Shown here piece by piece: positions 1-7,982 of a stretch of DNA of 64,000 bases. The number at the start of each line of letters is the position of its first letter. The first letter of the stretch is position 1. A program made the translations under genes and the position numbers. Source of the DNA: Enterobacter asburiae (GTDB taxonomy: Bacteria; Pseudomonadota; Gammaproteobacteria; Enterobacterales; Enterobacteriaceae); assembly GCA_011754535.1 (NCBI GenBank), contig JAAQVN010000001.1, forward strand, positions 3,038,001 to 3,102,000. Direction: 5' to 3'. The notes under the pieces were generated by a model. That model had not been told where the DNA came from, did no database searches, and was given only the letters and a program-made list of their open reading frames with translations.

Positions 1-2
1 AA

Positions 3-680
3 ACCTTCTGGCAGCTGCCGCTGTGGCTGAAAGGCGAGCGTCCGCAGGCAAGCGGCGGTATGCAGTTTGATGAGAGCCGTCAGCTGTACTTCCCGCTGCG
101 CCCTCACCGCCCGCAGGGTGAGGTCTATCGCCGTTACGATCCGCAGATTAAGCGCACCCTCAGCTTCCGCGTTGCCGACGTGGCGCTGGACGGCGAACGA
201 TTCACGCAATGGATGAATAACCCGCGCGTGAACGCCTTCTGGGAGATGGCGGGCCCGCAGGCCGAGCAGGAAAACTACCTGCGCCGTCAGCTTGACTCGA
301 CCTACTGCTACCCGGTTATCGGCTGCTTCGACGACCAGCCGTTCGGCTATTTTGAACTCTACTGGGCGGCGGAAGACCGGATTGGCCGCCACTACCGCTG
401 GCAGCCGTTTGACCGTGGGCTGCACATGCTGGTGGGCGAAGAGAACTGGCGCGGCGCGCAGTATATCCGCAGCTGGCTGCGCGGCCTGAGCCACTATCTG
501 TATCTCGATGAGCCACGCACCGCGCGCATCGTGGCCGAGCCGCGTTTCGACAACCAGCGCCTGTTCCGCCATCTGGCCTCCGCCGGTTTTGAGACGATGA
601 AAGAGTTCGACTTCCCGCACAAGCGCTCGCGCCTCATCATGAGCCAGCGTCACCGCTTCTTCAGCGAGGTGGAACTGTGA
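3..680 (+). CDS. iucB: Aerobactin biosynthesis N6-hydroxylysine acetyltransferase IucB (5' end outside window)
   Basis: Transfers an acetyl group from acetyl-CoA to N6-hydroxylysine, giving the hydroxamate arm of the siderophore aerobactin (cytosol). The frame is open from the window edge, so the ATG at 60 is internal and the N-terminal third is missing; about 225 of roughly 315 residues are present. The visible part has the GNAT-like acetyltransferase fold, including a conserved stretch around WMNNPRVNAFWEMAG and the C-terminal LASAGFETMKEFDFPHKRSR. The stop TGA overlaps the GTG start of iucC (GTGA), so translation is coupled. iucA and the Fur-controlled promoter would lie upstream, outside the window. 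Confidence 0.95.
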   Translation, partial: TFWQLPLWLKGERPQASGGMQFDESRQLYFPLRPHRPQGEVYRRYDPQIKRTLSFRVADVALDGERFTQWMNNPRVNAFWEMAGPQAEQENYLRRQLDSTYCYPVIGCFDDQPFGYFELYWAAEDRIGRHYRWQPFDRGLHMLVGEENWRGAQYIRSWLRGLSHYLYLDEPRTARIVAEPRFDNQRLFRHLASAGFETMKEFDFPHKRSRLIMSQRHRFFSEVEL

Positions 681-2419
681 ACGCGCTCTGGCAGAAAGTG
701 AACCGCGAGATGGTGGCGAAGATCCTCGCCGAGCTGGAATACGAGCGTACCCTGCGCGCTGAGCCGGTGTCGGCGGACGACTGGCGCATCGCCATGGGCA
801 ACGAGTCCTGGCAGTTTCGCGCCACGCGCGGGATCTGGGGCTGGCTGCATATCGACCCGGACACGCTGACCACCGCCAGCGGCGCCGCCGTGGAAGCGGA
901 AAGCGCGCTGCTGCAGCTGGCGACGGTGCTGGAGATGAGCGACGCGCAAACGGCAGAGCACATGGAAGATCTCTACGCCACTCTGCGCGGGGACATGCAG
1001 CTGCTGCAGGCGCGTGAAGCGCTGGATGCGGACGCCCTGATCCACCTCGACCCGGACGAATTACAGTGTCTGATGAGCGGTCACCCGAAGTTTATTTTCA
1101 ACAAAGGACGCCGCGGCTGGGGTCTGGACGCGCTGCGTCAGTATGCGCCGGAATACCGCGGGCGCTTCCGCCTGCACTGGGTCGCCGTCCAGCGCGAGCA
1201 TCTGGTCTGGAGCAGTGACGCCGATTGCGACATCCACACTCTGCTGGCCAGCACCATGGACGATGCCGAGCGCGCCCGGTTTGACGCCCGCTGGCAGGCG
1301 CTGGATCTGAACGACAGCTGGCTGCCTGTGCCGTTGCACCCGTGGCAGTGGCAGCAAAAAATTGCCATTCATTTCCTGGCGCAGCTGGCGCGCGGTGAGA
1401 TGGTTGAGCTGGGCGAATTTGGCGATGAGTATCTGGCGCAGCAGTCCCTGCGCACGCTCACCAACGCCAGCCGTCGCGCGCCGTATGACATCAAACTGCC
1501 GCTGACTATCTACAACACCTCCTGCTATCGCGGCATTCCGGGCAAGTACATTGCTGCCGGGCCGCTGGCCTCGCGCTGGCTGCAGCAGCAGTTCGCCGCC
1601 GACGCCACGCTTGCCCGCTCTGGCGCGCAGGTGCTTGGCGAACCCGCCGCCGGATATCTGTCGCATCCTGGCTATGCGGCCCTGCCGAAAGCGCCCTACC
1701 GCTATCAGGAGATGCTGGGGGTAATCTGGCGGGAGAACCCGTCCTGTTATCTTCAGGATGGCGAACAGGCGGTGCTGATGGCGGCGCTGATGGAAACCGA
1801 CAACGCAGGACGTCCGCTGATCGACGCGTGGATCAAGCGTTCGGGGTTAACCGCTGAAGCGTGGCTGGAAAAGCTGTTCGAAGCGACGGTGATCCCGTTC
1901 TACCACCTGCTTTGCCGTTACGGCGTGGCGCTGATCGCCCACGGCCAGAACGTGACGCTGGTGATGAAGGACTACGTTGTGCAGCGCATCCTGCTGAAGG
2001 ATTTCCAGGGCGATATGCGCCTGGTGGACGAGGATTTCCCGCAGGCACAGAGCCTGCCGGAGCAGGTAAAAGCGGTGACGGCGCGCCTGAGCGCGGATTA
2101 CATCATCCACGACCTGCAGACCGGCAACTTTGTGACGGTGCTGCGCTTTATTTCACGCCTCACCCTGCAATGCGGCGTAAGCGAAAACCGTTTCTATCAG
2201 ATCCTCGCCGGGGTGCTGCACCGCTATATGGCCGCGCACCCGGAGCTTGCGGAGCGCTTCACGAAATTCGACCTGTTTAAGCCGCAGATTATTCGCGTGA
2301 TCCTCAACCCGGTCAAACTGACCTTCTCCGAACACGACGGCGGCAGCCGCATGCTGCCGAACTACGTCACCGATCTTGATAACCCTCTTTTTCTGGCCTC
2401 CCGGGAGTCCGCGCAATGA
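677..2419 (+). CDS. iucC: Aerobactin synthase IucC
   Basis: NRPS-independent siderophore (NIS) synthetase of the IucA/IucC family. It condenses N2-citryl-N6-acetyl-N6-hydroxylysine (made by IucA) with a second acetyl-hydroxylysine using ATP, producing aerobactin. Length of 580 residues equals the family's usual length. Conserved family stretches include HPKFIFNKGRRGW near residue 135, VPLHPWQWQ near 216 and HGQNVTLVMKDYVVQRILLKD near 423 (nucleotide and substrate binding). The start is GTG inside the iucB stop; the stop overlaps the ATG of iucD by four bases (ATGA). This supports one polycistronic, iron-repressed message. Confidence 0.96.
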   Translation: MNALWQKVNREMVAKILAELEYERTLRAEPVSADDWRIAMGNESWQFRATRGIWGWLHIDPDTLTTASGAAVEAESALLQLATVLEMSDAQTAEHMEDLYATLRGDMQLLQAREALDADALIHLDPDELQCLMSGHPKFIFNKGRRGWGLDALRQYAPEYRGRFRLHWVAVQREHLVWSSDADCDIHTLLASTMDDAERARFDARWQALDLNDSWLPVPLHPWQWQQKIAIHFLAQLARGEMVELGEFGDEYLAQQSLRTLTNASRRAPYDIKLPLTIYNTSCYRGIPGKYIAAGPLASRWLQQQFAADATLARSGAQVLGEPAAGYLSHPGYAALPKAPYRYQEMLGVIWRENPSCYLQDGEQAVLMAALMETDNAGRPLIDAWIKRSGLTAEAWLEKLFEATVIPFYHLLCRYGVALIAHGQNVTLVMKDYVVQRILLKDFQGDMRLVDEDFPQAQSLPEQVKAVTARLSADYIIHDLQTGNFVTVLRFISRLTLQCGVSENRFYQILAGVLHRYMAAHPELAERFTKFDLFKPQIIRVILNPVKLTFSEHDGGSRMLPNYVTDLDNPLFLASRESAQ

Positions 2420-3741
2420 AAACCTATGATTTCATCGGCATTGGTATTGGCCCGTTTAACCTCAGCGTCGCCGCCCTCGCAGAAGGGCTGGATGGCTTTA
2501 GCTCGCTGTTTCTTGAGCGCAAACCGCACTTCTCGTGGCACCCGGGCATGATGGTGCCGGACTGCCACATGCAGACCAGCTTCCTGAAGGATCTGGTCAG
2601 CGCCGTGGAGCCGACCAACCGTCACAGCTTCCTGAACTACCTGGTGCAGCGCAAAAAGTTCTACCGCTTCCTGACCACCGAGCAGCGCACGGTTTCCCGC
2701 GAAGAGTTTGCCGATTACCTGTGCTGGGCGGCGGATAACCTCACCAACCTCGCCTTCAGTCAGCAGGTTCAGCAGGTGAGCTTTGATGAGCAACGCGGCC
2801 TGTTTGAGGTCGTGACCCAGCGCGACCGCTTCCTCGCGCGCCACGTCTGCGTGGGGATTGGCAAACAGATCAACCTGCCTGACTGCGTCACGGTGCAGGA
2901 CGATACCTGCTTCCACGCCAGCGAGATGATGCTGCGCACGCCGGATCTCGCGGGTAAGCGCGTTACCGTCGTCGGCGGCGGCCAGAGTGGGGCCGACCTG
3001 TTCCTGAATATCTTCCGTGGAGAGTGGGGCCAGCCGCTGAGCCTGAACTGGGTATCGCGCCGCAATAACTACAACGCGCTGGATGAAGCCGCCTTTGCCA
3101 ACGAGTATTTCACGCCGGAGTATGTGGACAGCTTCTCCACGCTCGGCGAAGAGGCCCGTCGTCAGATGCTGCACGAGCAGAAGATGACCTCCGACGGCAT
3201 CACCACCGAGTCACTGCTGGCGATTTACCGCGCCATGTACCACCGCTTCGAAGTGCTGCGTGAAAAACCCTGGGCGCACCTGATGCCGTCCCGCTCGGTG
3301 ACGGCCCTGACGCGCCAGGAAACCGGACATCGCCTGAGCATTCAGCATCACCTCGACGGCGGTCACGAGCAGCTGGAGAGCGACGTGGTGATTTTCGCCA
3401 CCGGCTACCGCGCCGTGCAGCCCGCGTTCCTCGCGCCGCTCTCTCACCGGCTGCATCTGGATGCGGACGAAGCTTTCTGCATTAACAATGATTTCACTCT
3501 CGAATGGGACGGTCCGCAGAGCAATCGCCTGTTTGCCGTGAATGCCGGGATGCATCGTCTCGGCATTGCCGAACCCCAGCTCAGCCTGATGGCCTGGCGC
3601 GCGGCGCGAATTCTTAATCGCGCGCACGCCGACGAGCCGTTTGAGCTGGCCACCACCCCCGGCGTTATCCACTGGCGGAGCACCACCAGCCCGGAGAGCA
3701 GCCAGGTTTTTAAATCGTTAGCAAAAACCACTGAGTACTGA
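2416..3741 (+). CDS. iucD: L-lysine N6-monooxygenase IucD
   Basis: First step of aerobactin synthesis: FAD- and NADPH-dependent hydroxylation of the lysine epsilon-amino group. An N-terminal FAD-binding glycine motif (GIGIGPFNLSVAALAEG) sits at residues 8-24, the NADPH-binding motif VVGGGQSGADLF lies near residue 190, and the family FATGYRA motif near residue 330. Length of 441 is normal. The protein is usually membrane-associated, but no strong transmembrane segment is seen. It is translationally coupled to iucC by an ATGA overlap and followed 26 bases later by iutA. Confidence 0.96.
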   Translation: MKTYDFIGIGIGPFNLSVAALAEGLDGFSSLFLERKPHFSWHPGMMVPDCHMQTSFLKDLVSAVEPTNRHSFLNYLVQRKKFYRFLTTEQRTVSREEFADYLCWAADNLTNLAFSQQVQQVSFDEQRGLFEVVTQRDRFLARHVCVGIGKQINLPDCVTVQDDTCFHASEMMLRTPDLAGKRVTVVGGGQSGADLFLNIFRGEWGQPLSLNWVSRRNNYNALDEAAFANEYFTPEYVDSFSTLGEEARRQMLHEQKMTSDGITTESLLAIYRAMYHRFEVLREKPWAHLMPSRSVTALTRQETGHRLSIQHHLDGGHEQLESDVVIFATGYRAVQPAFLAPLSHRLHLDADEAFCINNDFTLEWDGPQSNRLFAVNAGMHRLGIAEPQLSLMAWRAARILNRAHADEPFELATTPGVIHWRSTTSPESSQVFKSLAKTTEY

Positions 3742-3767
3742 CACACACAATCAGGATCAACATAACA

Positions 3768-5957
3768 ATGAAACGTTCTCATCTTTGGGTTTTAAATCCT
3801 TGCTTGCTTGCAATGCTTTCTACCTCTGCGTGGGCGGAAGAACAAAAGGAAGAAAATATCGTGGTCTCTGCCAGCCGCGCGCACCGCAGCGTTGCCGAGA
3901 TGGCGCAGACCACCTGGGTCATTGAGCGGTCTGAGATCGAGCAGCAGGTTCAGGGCGGAAAAGAGATTAAAGAGGTGCTGGCGCAGCTGATCCCGGGCAT
4001 GGACGTCAGCAGCCAGGGGCGTACCAACTACGGCATGAACCTGCGCGGCCGCTCCATGATGGTGATGGTGGATGGCGTGCGCCTGAACTCGTCCCGCAGC
4101 GACAGCCGCCAGTTGGACTCTATCGACCCGTTCAACATTGACCGCATCGAAGTCATCTCCGGCGCCACGTCACTGTACGGCGGCGGCAGCACCGGCGGCC
4201 TGGTGAACATCGTCACCAAAAAGGGCCAGCCGGAGACCGAAGTTGAGTTCCAGACCGGGGCAAAAACCGGCTTTAACAGCCACAACGACCACGATGAGAA
4301 CGTATCGGCAGCCGTAAGCGGCGGCAATGACAACGCGTCCGGCCGTCTCTCGGTCTCTTATCAGCGCTACGGCGGCTGGTATGACGGCAACGGCGACGAG
4401 GTGATTATCGATAACACCCAGACCGGCCTCCAGTATTCCGATCGTATTGATGTGATGGGCACGGGCACCATCAACATTGACGATCACCAGCAGCTGCAGC
4501 TGACGACGCAGTACTACAAGAGCGAGTCCGACGGCAAGCACGGGCTGTACCTCGGGAAGAACTTCTCGGCGGTAACGGGCGATGCCACCGCGTACAACAA
4601 GGATAATCTCGACTCTGACCGCGTGCCGGGAACCGAGCGCCATCTGATTAACCTGCAGTACTCCAATACCGACTTCTGGGGCCAGGACCTGGTCGCGCAG
4701 ATTTACTATCGTGACGAGAGCCTGACCTATTACCCGTTCCCGACTCTGACCAAAGGCGTGGTAACCAGCATCGGCGCGTCGCAGCAGAAAACCGATTTTT
4801 ACGGCGGCAAGCTGACGCTGAACAGCAAGCCGGTGGACGATCTGACGCTGACCTGGGGTGTGGATGCCGACCACGAAACCTTCGATGCCAACCAGCAGTT
4901 CTTTAACCTGAGCAAAGCCGCAGCGAGCGGCGGCATGGAGCTGGACAACGCCTACAACGTGGGCCGCTACCCGGGCTACAGCATCACCAACCTCGCCCCG
5001 TTCCTGCAGGCGAGCTACGACATTGACGCCATCACCCTGAGCGGCGGCGTGCGTTATCAGTACACCGAAAACAAGGTGGATGACTTTGTTGGCTACACCC
5101 AGCAGCAGGCCATCGCCACCGGAAAAGCCACCTCCGCCGACGCGGTGCCGGGCGGGAAAACCGATTACAACAACTTCCTGTTCAACGCCGGGATCCTCGG
5201 TCGTCTGACCGAACAGCAGCAGCTGTGGTTTAACTTCTCTCAGGGCTTTGAAATCCCTGACCTGGCGAAGTACTACGGCTCCGGCACTTACCAGCTCAGC
5301 AACGGCCACTATCGCCTGCTGAACAGCGTAAACGTCAACGACTCAACGCTGGACGGCATTAAGGTCAACGCCTACGAGCTGGGCTGGCGCTACACCGGTG
5401 ACAACCTGCGCACGCAGGTCGCGGCGTATTACTCGCTCTCGGATAAAACCATTACCATCAACAAGACGGATATGACCATCAACCTCGAAGACGACAAGCG
5501 TCGTATCTACGGGATTGAAGGCCAGGTGGACTATTTCTTCACCGACAGCGACTGGAGCACCGGCGCGAACTTTAACGCCATCAAGTCTGAAACCCGCGAA
5601 AACGGGAAATGGGAGAAGCTGACGGTCGACAGCGCCAGCCCGTCAAAAGCCAGCGCATGGGTGAACTGGGCGCCGGGCGACTGGACCCTGCGCGTGCAGA
5701 GCACGCAGACCTTTGACGTGTCTGACGCCGACGGCAAGAAGATTGATGGCTATAACACGGTCGACTTCCTGGGCAGCTACGCCCTGCCGGTGGGTAAGGT
5801 CAGCTTCAGCGTGGAAAACCTGCTGGACAAAGACTACACCACCGCCTGGGGCCAGCGCGCGCCGGGGCTGTATAGCCCTACCTACGGTGCACCGGGCCTG
5901 TATACCTATAAAGGCCGCGGTCGTACGTTTGGTCTGAACTACTCCGTACTGTTCTGA
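3768..5957 (+). CDS. iutA: Ferric aerobactin TonB-dependent outer-membrane receptor IutA
   Basis: Imports ferric aerobactin across the outer membrane (also the known cloacin DF13 receptor). A signal peptide ends at ...LSTSAWA/EEQKEE. A TonB box-like ENIVVSA follows at residues 29-35 (preprotein numbering), then a plug domain and a 22-strand barrel ending in the typical C-terminal aromatic pattern (FGLNYSVLF). Length of 729 matches IutA. Preceded by an AGGA ribosome-binding site in the short gap after iucD. It is the last gene of the operon and is followed by a strong terminator. No IS element accompanies this chromosomal copy, unlike many plasmid aerobactin loci. Confidence 0.96.
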   Translation: MKRSHLWVLNPCLLAMLSTSAWAEEQKEENIVVSASRAHRSVAEMAQTTWVIERSEIEQQVQGGKEIKEVLAQLIPGMDVSSQGRTNYGMNLRGRSMMVMVDGVRLNSSRSDSRQLDSIDPFNIDRIEVISGATSLYGGGSTGGLVNIVTKKGQPETEVEFQTGAKTGFNSHNDHDENVSAAVSGGNDNASGRLSVSYQRYGGWYDGNGDEVIIDNTQTGLQYSDRIDVMGTGTINIDDHQQLQLTTQYYKSESDGKHGLYLGKNFSAVTGDATAYNKDNLDSDRVPGTERHLINLQYSNTDFWGQDLVAQIYYRDESLTYYPFPTLTKGVVTSIGASQQKTDFYGGKLTLNSKPVDDLTLTWGVDADHETFDANQQFFNLSKAAASGGMELDNAYNVGRYPGYSITNLAPFLQASYDIDAITLSGGVRYQYTENKVDDFVGYTQQQAIATGKATSADAVPGGKTDYNNFLFNAGILGRLTEQQQLWFNFSQGFEIPDLAKYYGSGTYQLSNGHYRLLNSVNVNDSTLDGIKVNAYELGWRYTGDNLRTQVAAYYSLSDKTITINKTDMTINLEDDKRRIYGIEGQVDYFFTDSDWSTGANFNAIKSETRENGKWEKLTVDSASPSKASAWVNWAPGDWTLRVQSTQTFDVSDADGKKIDGYNTVDFLGSYALPVGKVSFSVENLLDKDYTTAWGQRAPGLYSPTYGAPGLYTYKGRGRTFGLNYSVLF

Positions 5958-5963
5958 TCCTGC

Positions 5964-5988
5964 GCGCCGCCTGCGGGCGGCGCTTTTT
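5964..5988 (+). terminator. Rho-independent terminator of the aerobactin operon
   Basis: Perfect 8-bp stem GCGCCGCC/GGCGGCGC with TGCG loop, directly followed by a T run, six bases after the iutA stop. Confidence 0.92.
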
Positions 5989-6073
5989 ATTGTGCAATTT
6001 GAACGCAAATTTGCCATAAAATCAGCGATTTGCTGAAATTGTCAGCAAACGAACGAAAAGTTTAATTCCCCCT

Positions 6074-6102
6074 TTGACAAGGTGAACGCAGGTCGATAAT
6101 AT
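6074..6102 (+). promoter_or_regulatory. Sigma-70 promoter of tRNA-Asn (copy 1)
   Basis: TTGACA at 6074-6079, 17-bp spacer, TAATAT at 6097-6102, then a GC-rich discriminator typical of stringently controlled stable RNA promoters. The flank is nearly identical to that of the tRNA-Asn at 20803. Confidence 0.85.
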
Positions 6103-6120
6103 TCGCCCCGTTCACACGAT

Positions 6121-6196
6121 TCCTCTGTAGTTCAGTCGGTAGAACGGCGGACTGTTAATCCGTATGTCACTGGTTCGAGTCCAGTCAGAGGAGCCA
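6121..6196 (+). tRNA. tRNA-Asn (anticodon GTT), copy 1
   Basis: 76-nt gene with encoded CCA. The acceptor stem TCCTCTG pairs with CAGAGGA, the anticodon GTT is at positions 34-36 and the T-loop is GGTTCGAGTCC. Sequence is identical to the three other copies in the window. The 3' end is repeated at 14242, marking this gene as the attachment target of the downstream island. Confidence 0.98.
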
Positions 6197-6198
6197 AA
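6181..6198 (+). repeat. Island left attachment repeat (tRNA-Asn 3' end)
   Basis: The 18-bp stretch CCAGTCAGAGGAGCCAAA recurs exactly at 14242-14259, and the following terminator hairpin is also repeated there. This is the arrangement left by site-specific integration into a tRNA 3' end. No integrase gene is seen beside it. Confidence 0.8.
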
Positions 6199-6205
6199 TT
6201 TGAAG

Positions 6206-6230
6206 AGCCTGCTTTTGAAGCAGGCTTTTT
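6206..6230 (+). terminator. Terminator of tRNA-Asn copy 1
   Basis: Stem AGCCTGCTT/AAGCAGGCT with a three-base loop and a T run. Near-copies follow the other tRNA-Asn genes and both island-end repeats. Confidence 0.9.
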
Positions 6231-6250
6231 GCTTTTCTGCGTATCTGATG

Positions 6251-6583
6251 TTAACTCAGAATCGCATCCAGCCTGGCAAGCACTTCATTTACAACGGCGT
6301 CAGGTATGCGTTCCAGCCGCATGCCGTTCCGGGCAGCCATATCAATAGTTCTGGGCTGGTCGCAGCGAATAACGCCCGTTGTTTTTGTCCCCGCTCCTTC
6401 CAGTGAAACGGTGAAACCTGCTGTACGTGCAAAGTTTCCGCCGCTGGTGACGGGAACCACCACCGGTAGCCGGGTCAGCTTGTTAAACGATGCCTTCGAT
6501 ACGATGAGTACCGGACGTTTTCCACTTTGCTCGTGGCCAGCAATCGGGTCCAGTGAAACAAGCCAGATTTCCCCTCTTTCCAT
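6251..6583 (-). CDS. Type II toxin, MazF/PemK family (ChpB-like endoribonuclease)
   Basis: 110 residues, the usual size for MazF-type sequence-specific mRNA interferases. The N-terminus MERGEIWLVSLDPIAGHEQS matches the family RG-(D/E)-I-W...DP..GHEQ signature. The central GGNFARTAGFTVSL resembles E. coli ChpB (GGNFARYAGFSVPL). The start directly abuts the antitoxin stop (TAAATG), with AAGGAG upstream inside the antitoxin coding end, so the pair is translationally coupled. It is the gene nearest the tRNA end of the island and may stabilise the element. Family is clear; cleavage specificity is unknown. Confidence 0.88.
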   Translation of the reverse strand: MERGEIWLVSLDPIAGHEQSGKRPVLIVSKASFNKLTRLPVVVPVTSGGNFARTAGFTVSLEGAGTKTTGVIRCDQPRTIDMAARNGMRLERIPDAVVNEVLARLDAILS

Positions 6584-6841
6584 TTACAGGATCTCCTTGC
6601 CCACCGCAGGCGCATCAATCCATTCCCGATCCTCTTCGCTCATTTCAGCGTGCAGATCGCACTGCGCCAGCAGCTCCTCAAGCGAATAATGAGGTCGTTT
6701 CTGGGGTTCGATAATCAGGCAGCCACTATCAATGGTCATGCCCACTTCGCTGTCTGTCGACAGCCCCAGCGTTTTCAGCACGGCGGGAGGAACCGCCAGC
6801 ATGACGGATCCGCCAACCTTTTTCAGACGAGTTGTATACAT
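6584..6841 (-). CDS. Antitoxin of the MazF/ChpB-type pair (AbrB/MazE/ChpS family)
   Basis: 85 residues beginning MYTTRLKKVGGSVMLAVPPA, the swapped-hairpin AbrB/SpoVT-type DNA-binding domain of MazE/ChpS antitoxins. An acidic C-terminal tail (MSEEDREWIDAP) is the expected toxin-neutralising segment. The start at 6841 is preferred over an upstream in-frame ATG because a strong ribosome-binding site (GGAGG) lies eight bases before it and the domain begins there. It probably autoregulates from the AT-rich palindrome just upstream. Confidence 0.88.
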   Translation of the reverse strand: MYTTRLKKVGGSVMLAVPPAVLKTLGLSTDSEVGMTIDSGCLIIEPQKRPHYSLEELLAQCDLHAEMSEEDREWIDAPAVGKEIL

Positions 6842-6857
6842 AGCACACCTCCGAATA

Positions 6858-6873
6858 TTATATTTTAATATAA
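6858..6873 (-). promoter_or_regulatory. Probable promoter/operator of the toxin-antitoxin pair
   Basis: AT-rich inverted repeat TTATAT-N4-ATATAA, 17 bases upstream of the antitoxin start, containing TATAAT-like hexamers on the minus strand. Position and symmetry fit autoregulation by an AbrB-fold antitoxin; this is inferred, not shown. Confidence 0.5.
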
Positions 6874-7199
6874 CACCCATGGTGGGAGGTGCGCAATTAT
6901 TCATCAGATTCATGGTGATTTCCTTTTCGTAATTAAGTGGGCAGAAAGCCGTTATCCATCGAAGGGCAGATCCGGCAGTTTTCGGAGGCGGCGTTGCCTG
7001 TAAAGAGAAAAAATTCATATACACCAGGCGCTTCTTTCAGGTCATGAAACATATCGTGCAGGCAGGAGCTAATTTCTTGATGAGAAGGGCGATAATATGA
7101 AACTGTTTTTGCGGTTAAAAAGATTCTTGTGGCTCGGATAAGCAAAATGCGGCGCAGGTTCCATATCTAGGCTGCGCCGCAGGAACATCAGCGATAACG
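6874..7199. other. Gene-poor stretch inside the island
   Basis: Contains only a 70-codon minus-strand frame (6933-7145) with no recognisable domain and no clear ribosome-binding site. I would not call a gene here. The stretch lies between the short regulator and the toxin-antitoxin pair and reads like decayed phage DNA. Confidence 0.4.
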
Positions 7200-7394
7200 T
7201 TAAGGCCAGATTTCCTCGGGTGCGATGCCTAGCGCTTCGGCAACTAACCTTTCACCTTTTAGCCAGCGACGGGTAAGCGCATTTGCCAGCATGGAAGACG
7301 CAAGTCCTGCCTGACACGAAAGTGCTGACAGCGAAGTGCCACTTTTTTTCAACCCGGCGATAATATGGGCAGGATGCCAGGCAGACTGCATCAT
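7200..7394 (-). CDS. Short Ner/Nlp-type helix-turn-helix regulator, possibly truncated
   Basis: About 64 residues: AWHPAHIIAGLKKSGTSLSA, then LSCQAGLASSMLANALTR and GERLVAEALGIAPEEIWP. This is the Ner/SfsB(Nlp) DNA-binding domain, known as the phage Mu Ner repressor and related phage regulators. The family normally continues with SRY and a basic tail after EIWP; here a stop comes right there, so the C-terminus is missing. The start is taken at the ATG-ATG preceded by GGGGG; TTG at 7415 is an alternative. It lies downstream of the interrupted gene at 7420-7698 on the same strand. Confidence 0.6.
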   Translation of the reverse strand: MMQSAWHPAHIIAGLKKSGTSLSALSCQAGLASSMLANALTRRWLKGERLVAEALGIAPEEIWP

Positions 7395-7419
7395 GCTTTG
7401 CCCCCACACCATCAATAAA

Positions 7420-7698
7420 CCTCACGACCTCGGCAGTACGTAACCAGCGTGGGGCTTTCATTTCCGCAGCAAAGTAGTTAATCAAGTCGTACAACAGCCA
7501 GCTAAGTTATTTCTCCGTTTCAGAGGCAAATCCCTGCCCCGCCAGCGTCTGCGTCAGGGCAAGGCAGTAGTTACAAATTTCGGTACATTCAGGCTCGAAG
7601 CGTGGAGAATTCGCAGGAAGTGCGTCAACGGTCAGGCTTTTAACCAGATGAGGGGAACAGGCTCTAACAACGTGGGTTGCTGCAGTGTCATACAGGCG
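7420..7698 (-). pseudogene. Interrupted phage/satellite gene with internal stop
   Basis: One reading frame runs without a start codon through ...PRFEPECTEICNYCLALTQ... to ASETEK, meets TAA at 7507-7509, and continues in the same frame as LSWLLYDLINYFAAEMKAP then RWLRTAEVVRFIDG. Both halves look protein-like and join sensibly if the TAA was CAA (Gln). The 5' end also appears frameshifted near 7700, where ATG GCT CTT begins in a different frame (ATG at 7719-7721). I do not recognise a function. Position after the C4-type RNA suggests a P4-like satellite gene. Confidence 0.55.
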
Positions 7699-7723
7699 TT
7701 AATTCTGCCGCAAAGAGCCATTT

Positions 7724-7855
7724 TTAGCATTGAATCGTTGTTTCAATAAGAGTTTCTGCGAAATTTTCGCAATGTTCGGCCAGTACTGTGAAATCCGTGG
7801 CGACAGTGAAAGGAACAGCAAGCAGCGGGTGTGCTTGAGTGGGGATCATATCCAT
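7724..7855 (-). CDS. Small 43-residue ORF behind the C4-type RNA
   Basis: Begins MDMIPTQAHPLLAVPFTVAT and ends TIQC. A good AGGAGG ribosome-binding site lies eight bases before the ATG. It sits where P4-like satellites and P1/P7 carry the small gene whose translation is controlled by the C4/CI antisense RNA. No domain is recognised. It is acidic towards the C-terminus, with no membrane segment. Confidence 0.5.
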   Translation of the reverse strand: MDMIPTQAHPLLAVPFTVATDFTVLAEHCENFAETLIETTIQC

Positions 7856-7920
7856 AAAGGCAGCCTCCTGTAACGGGTTCCCCCCACCGGAGGTTCAAAT
7901 CTCATGGTGGTAGAATGAAC

Positions 7921-7982
7921 GGGGTTGGAACTACCGGCGTTACAAGCAACCGACACACCTTACGGTGCCTCCGCCCAACCCA
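7921..7982 (-). ncRNA. C4-type antisense RNA (P1/P7/P4-like phage immunity)
   Basis: A closing stem GGGTTGG (7922-7928) with CCAACCC (7975-7981) encloses a small hairpin CACC-TTAC-GGTG (7956-7967). The minus strand reads GTTGGGTTGGGCGGAGGCAC..., which resembles the C4 antisense RNA of phages P1/P7 and P4-like satellites. There it pairs with the downstream leader to block translation and terminate phage mRNA. The small ORF with a strong ribosome-binding site follows within 70 bases, as expected. The call rests on recognised sequence and structure; a covariance-model search would settle it. Confidence 0.6.

Noticed and set aside
4170..5309. Long minus-strand open frame (379 codons) opposite iutA
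   Set aside because: Shadow of a GC-rich coding sequence; no ribosome-binding site, no domain, and iutA is fully supported on the other strand. The same applies to other long antisense frames over iucC, hisG, hisC, sbcB and the P-type ATPase.
6933..7145. 70-codon minus-strand frame as a real gene
   Set aside because: No recognisable domain, no clear ribosome-binding site and decayed surroundings; left as gene-poor sequence.
7880..7920. GGAGGTTCAAATCTC resembles a tRNA T-arm
   Set aside because: No acceptor or anticodon stem can be built around it; it lies in the leader between the C4-type RNA and the small ORF.
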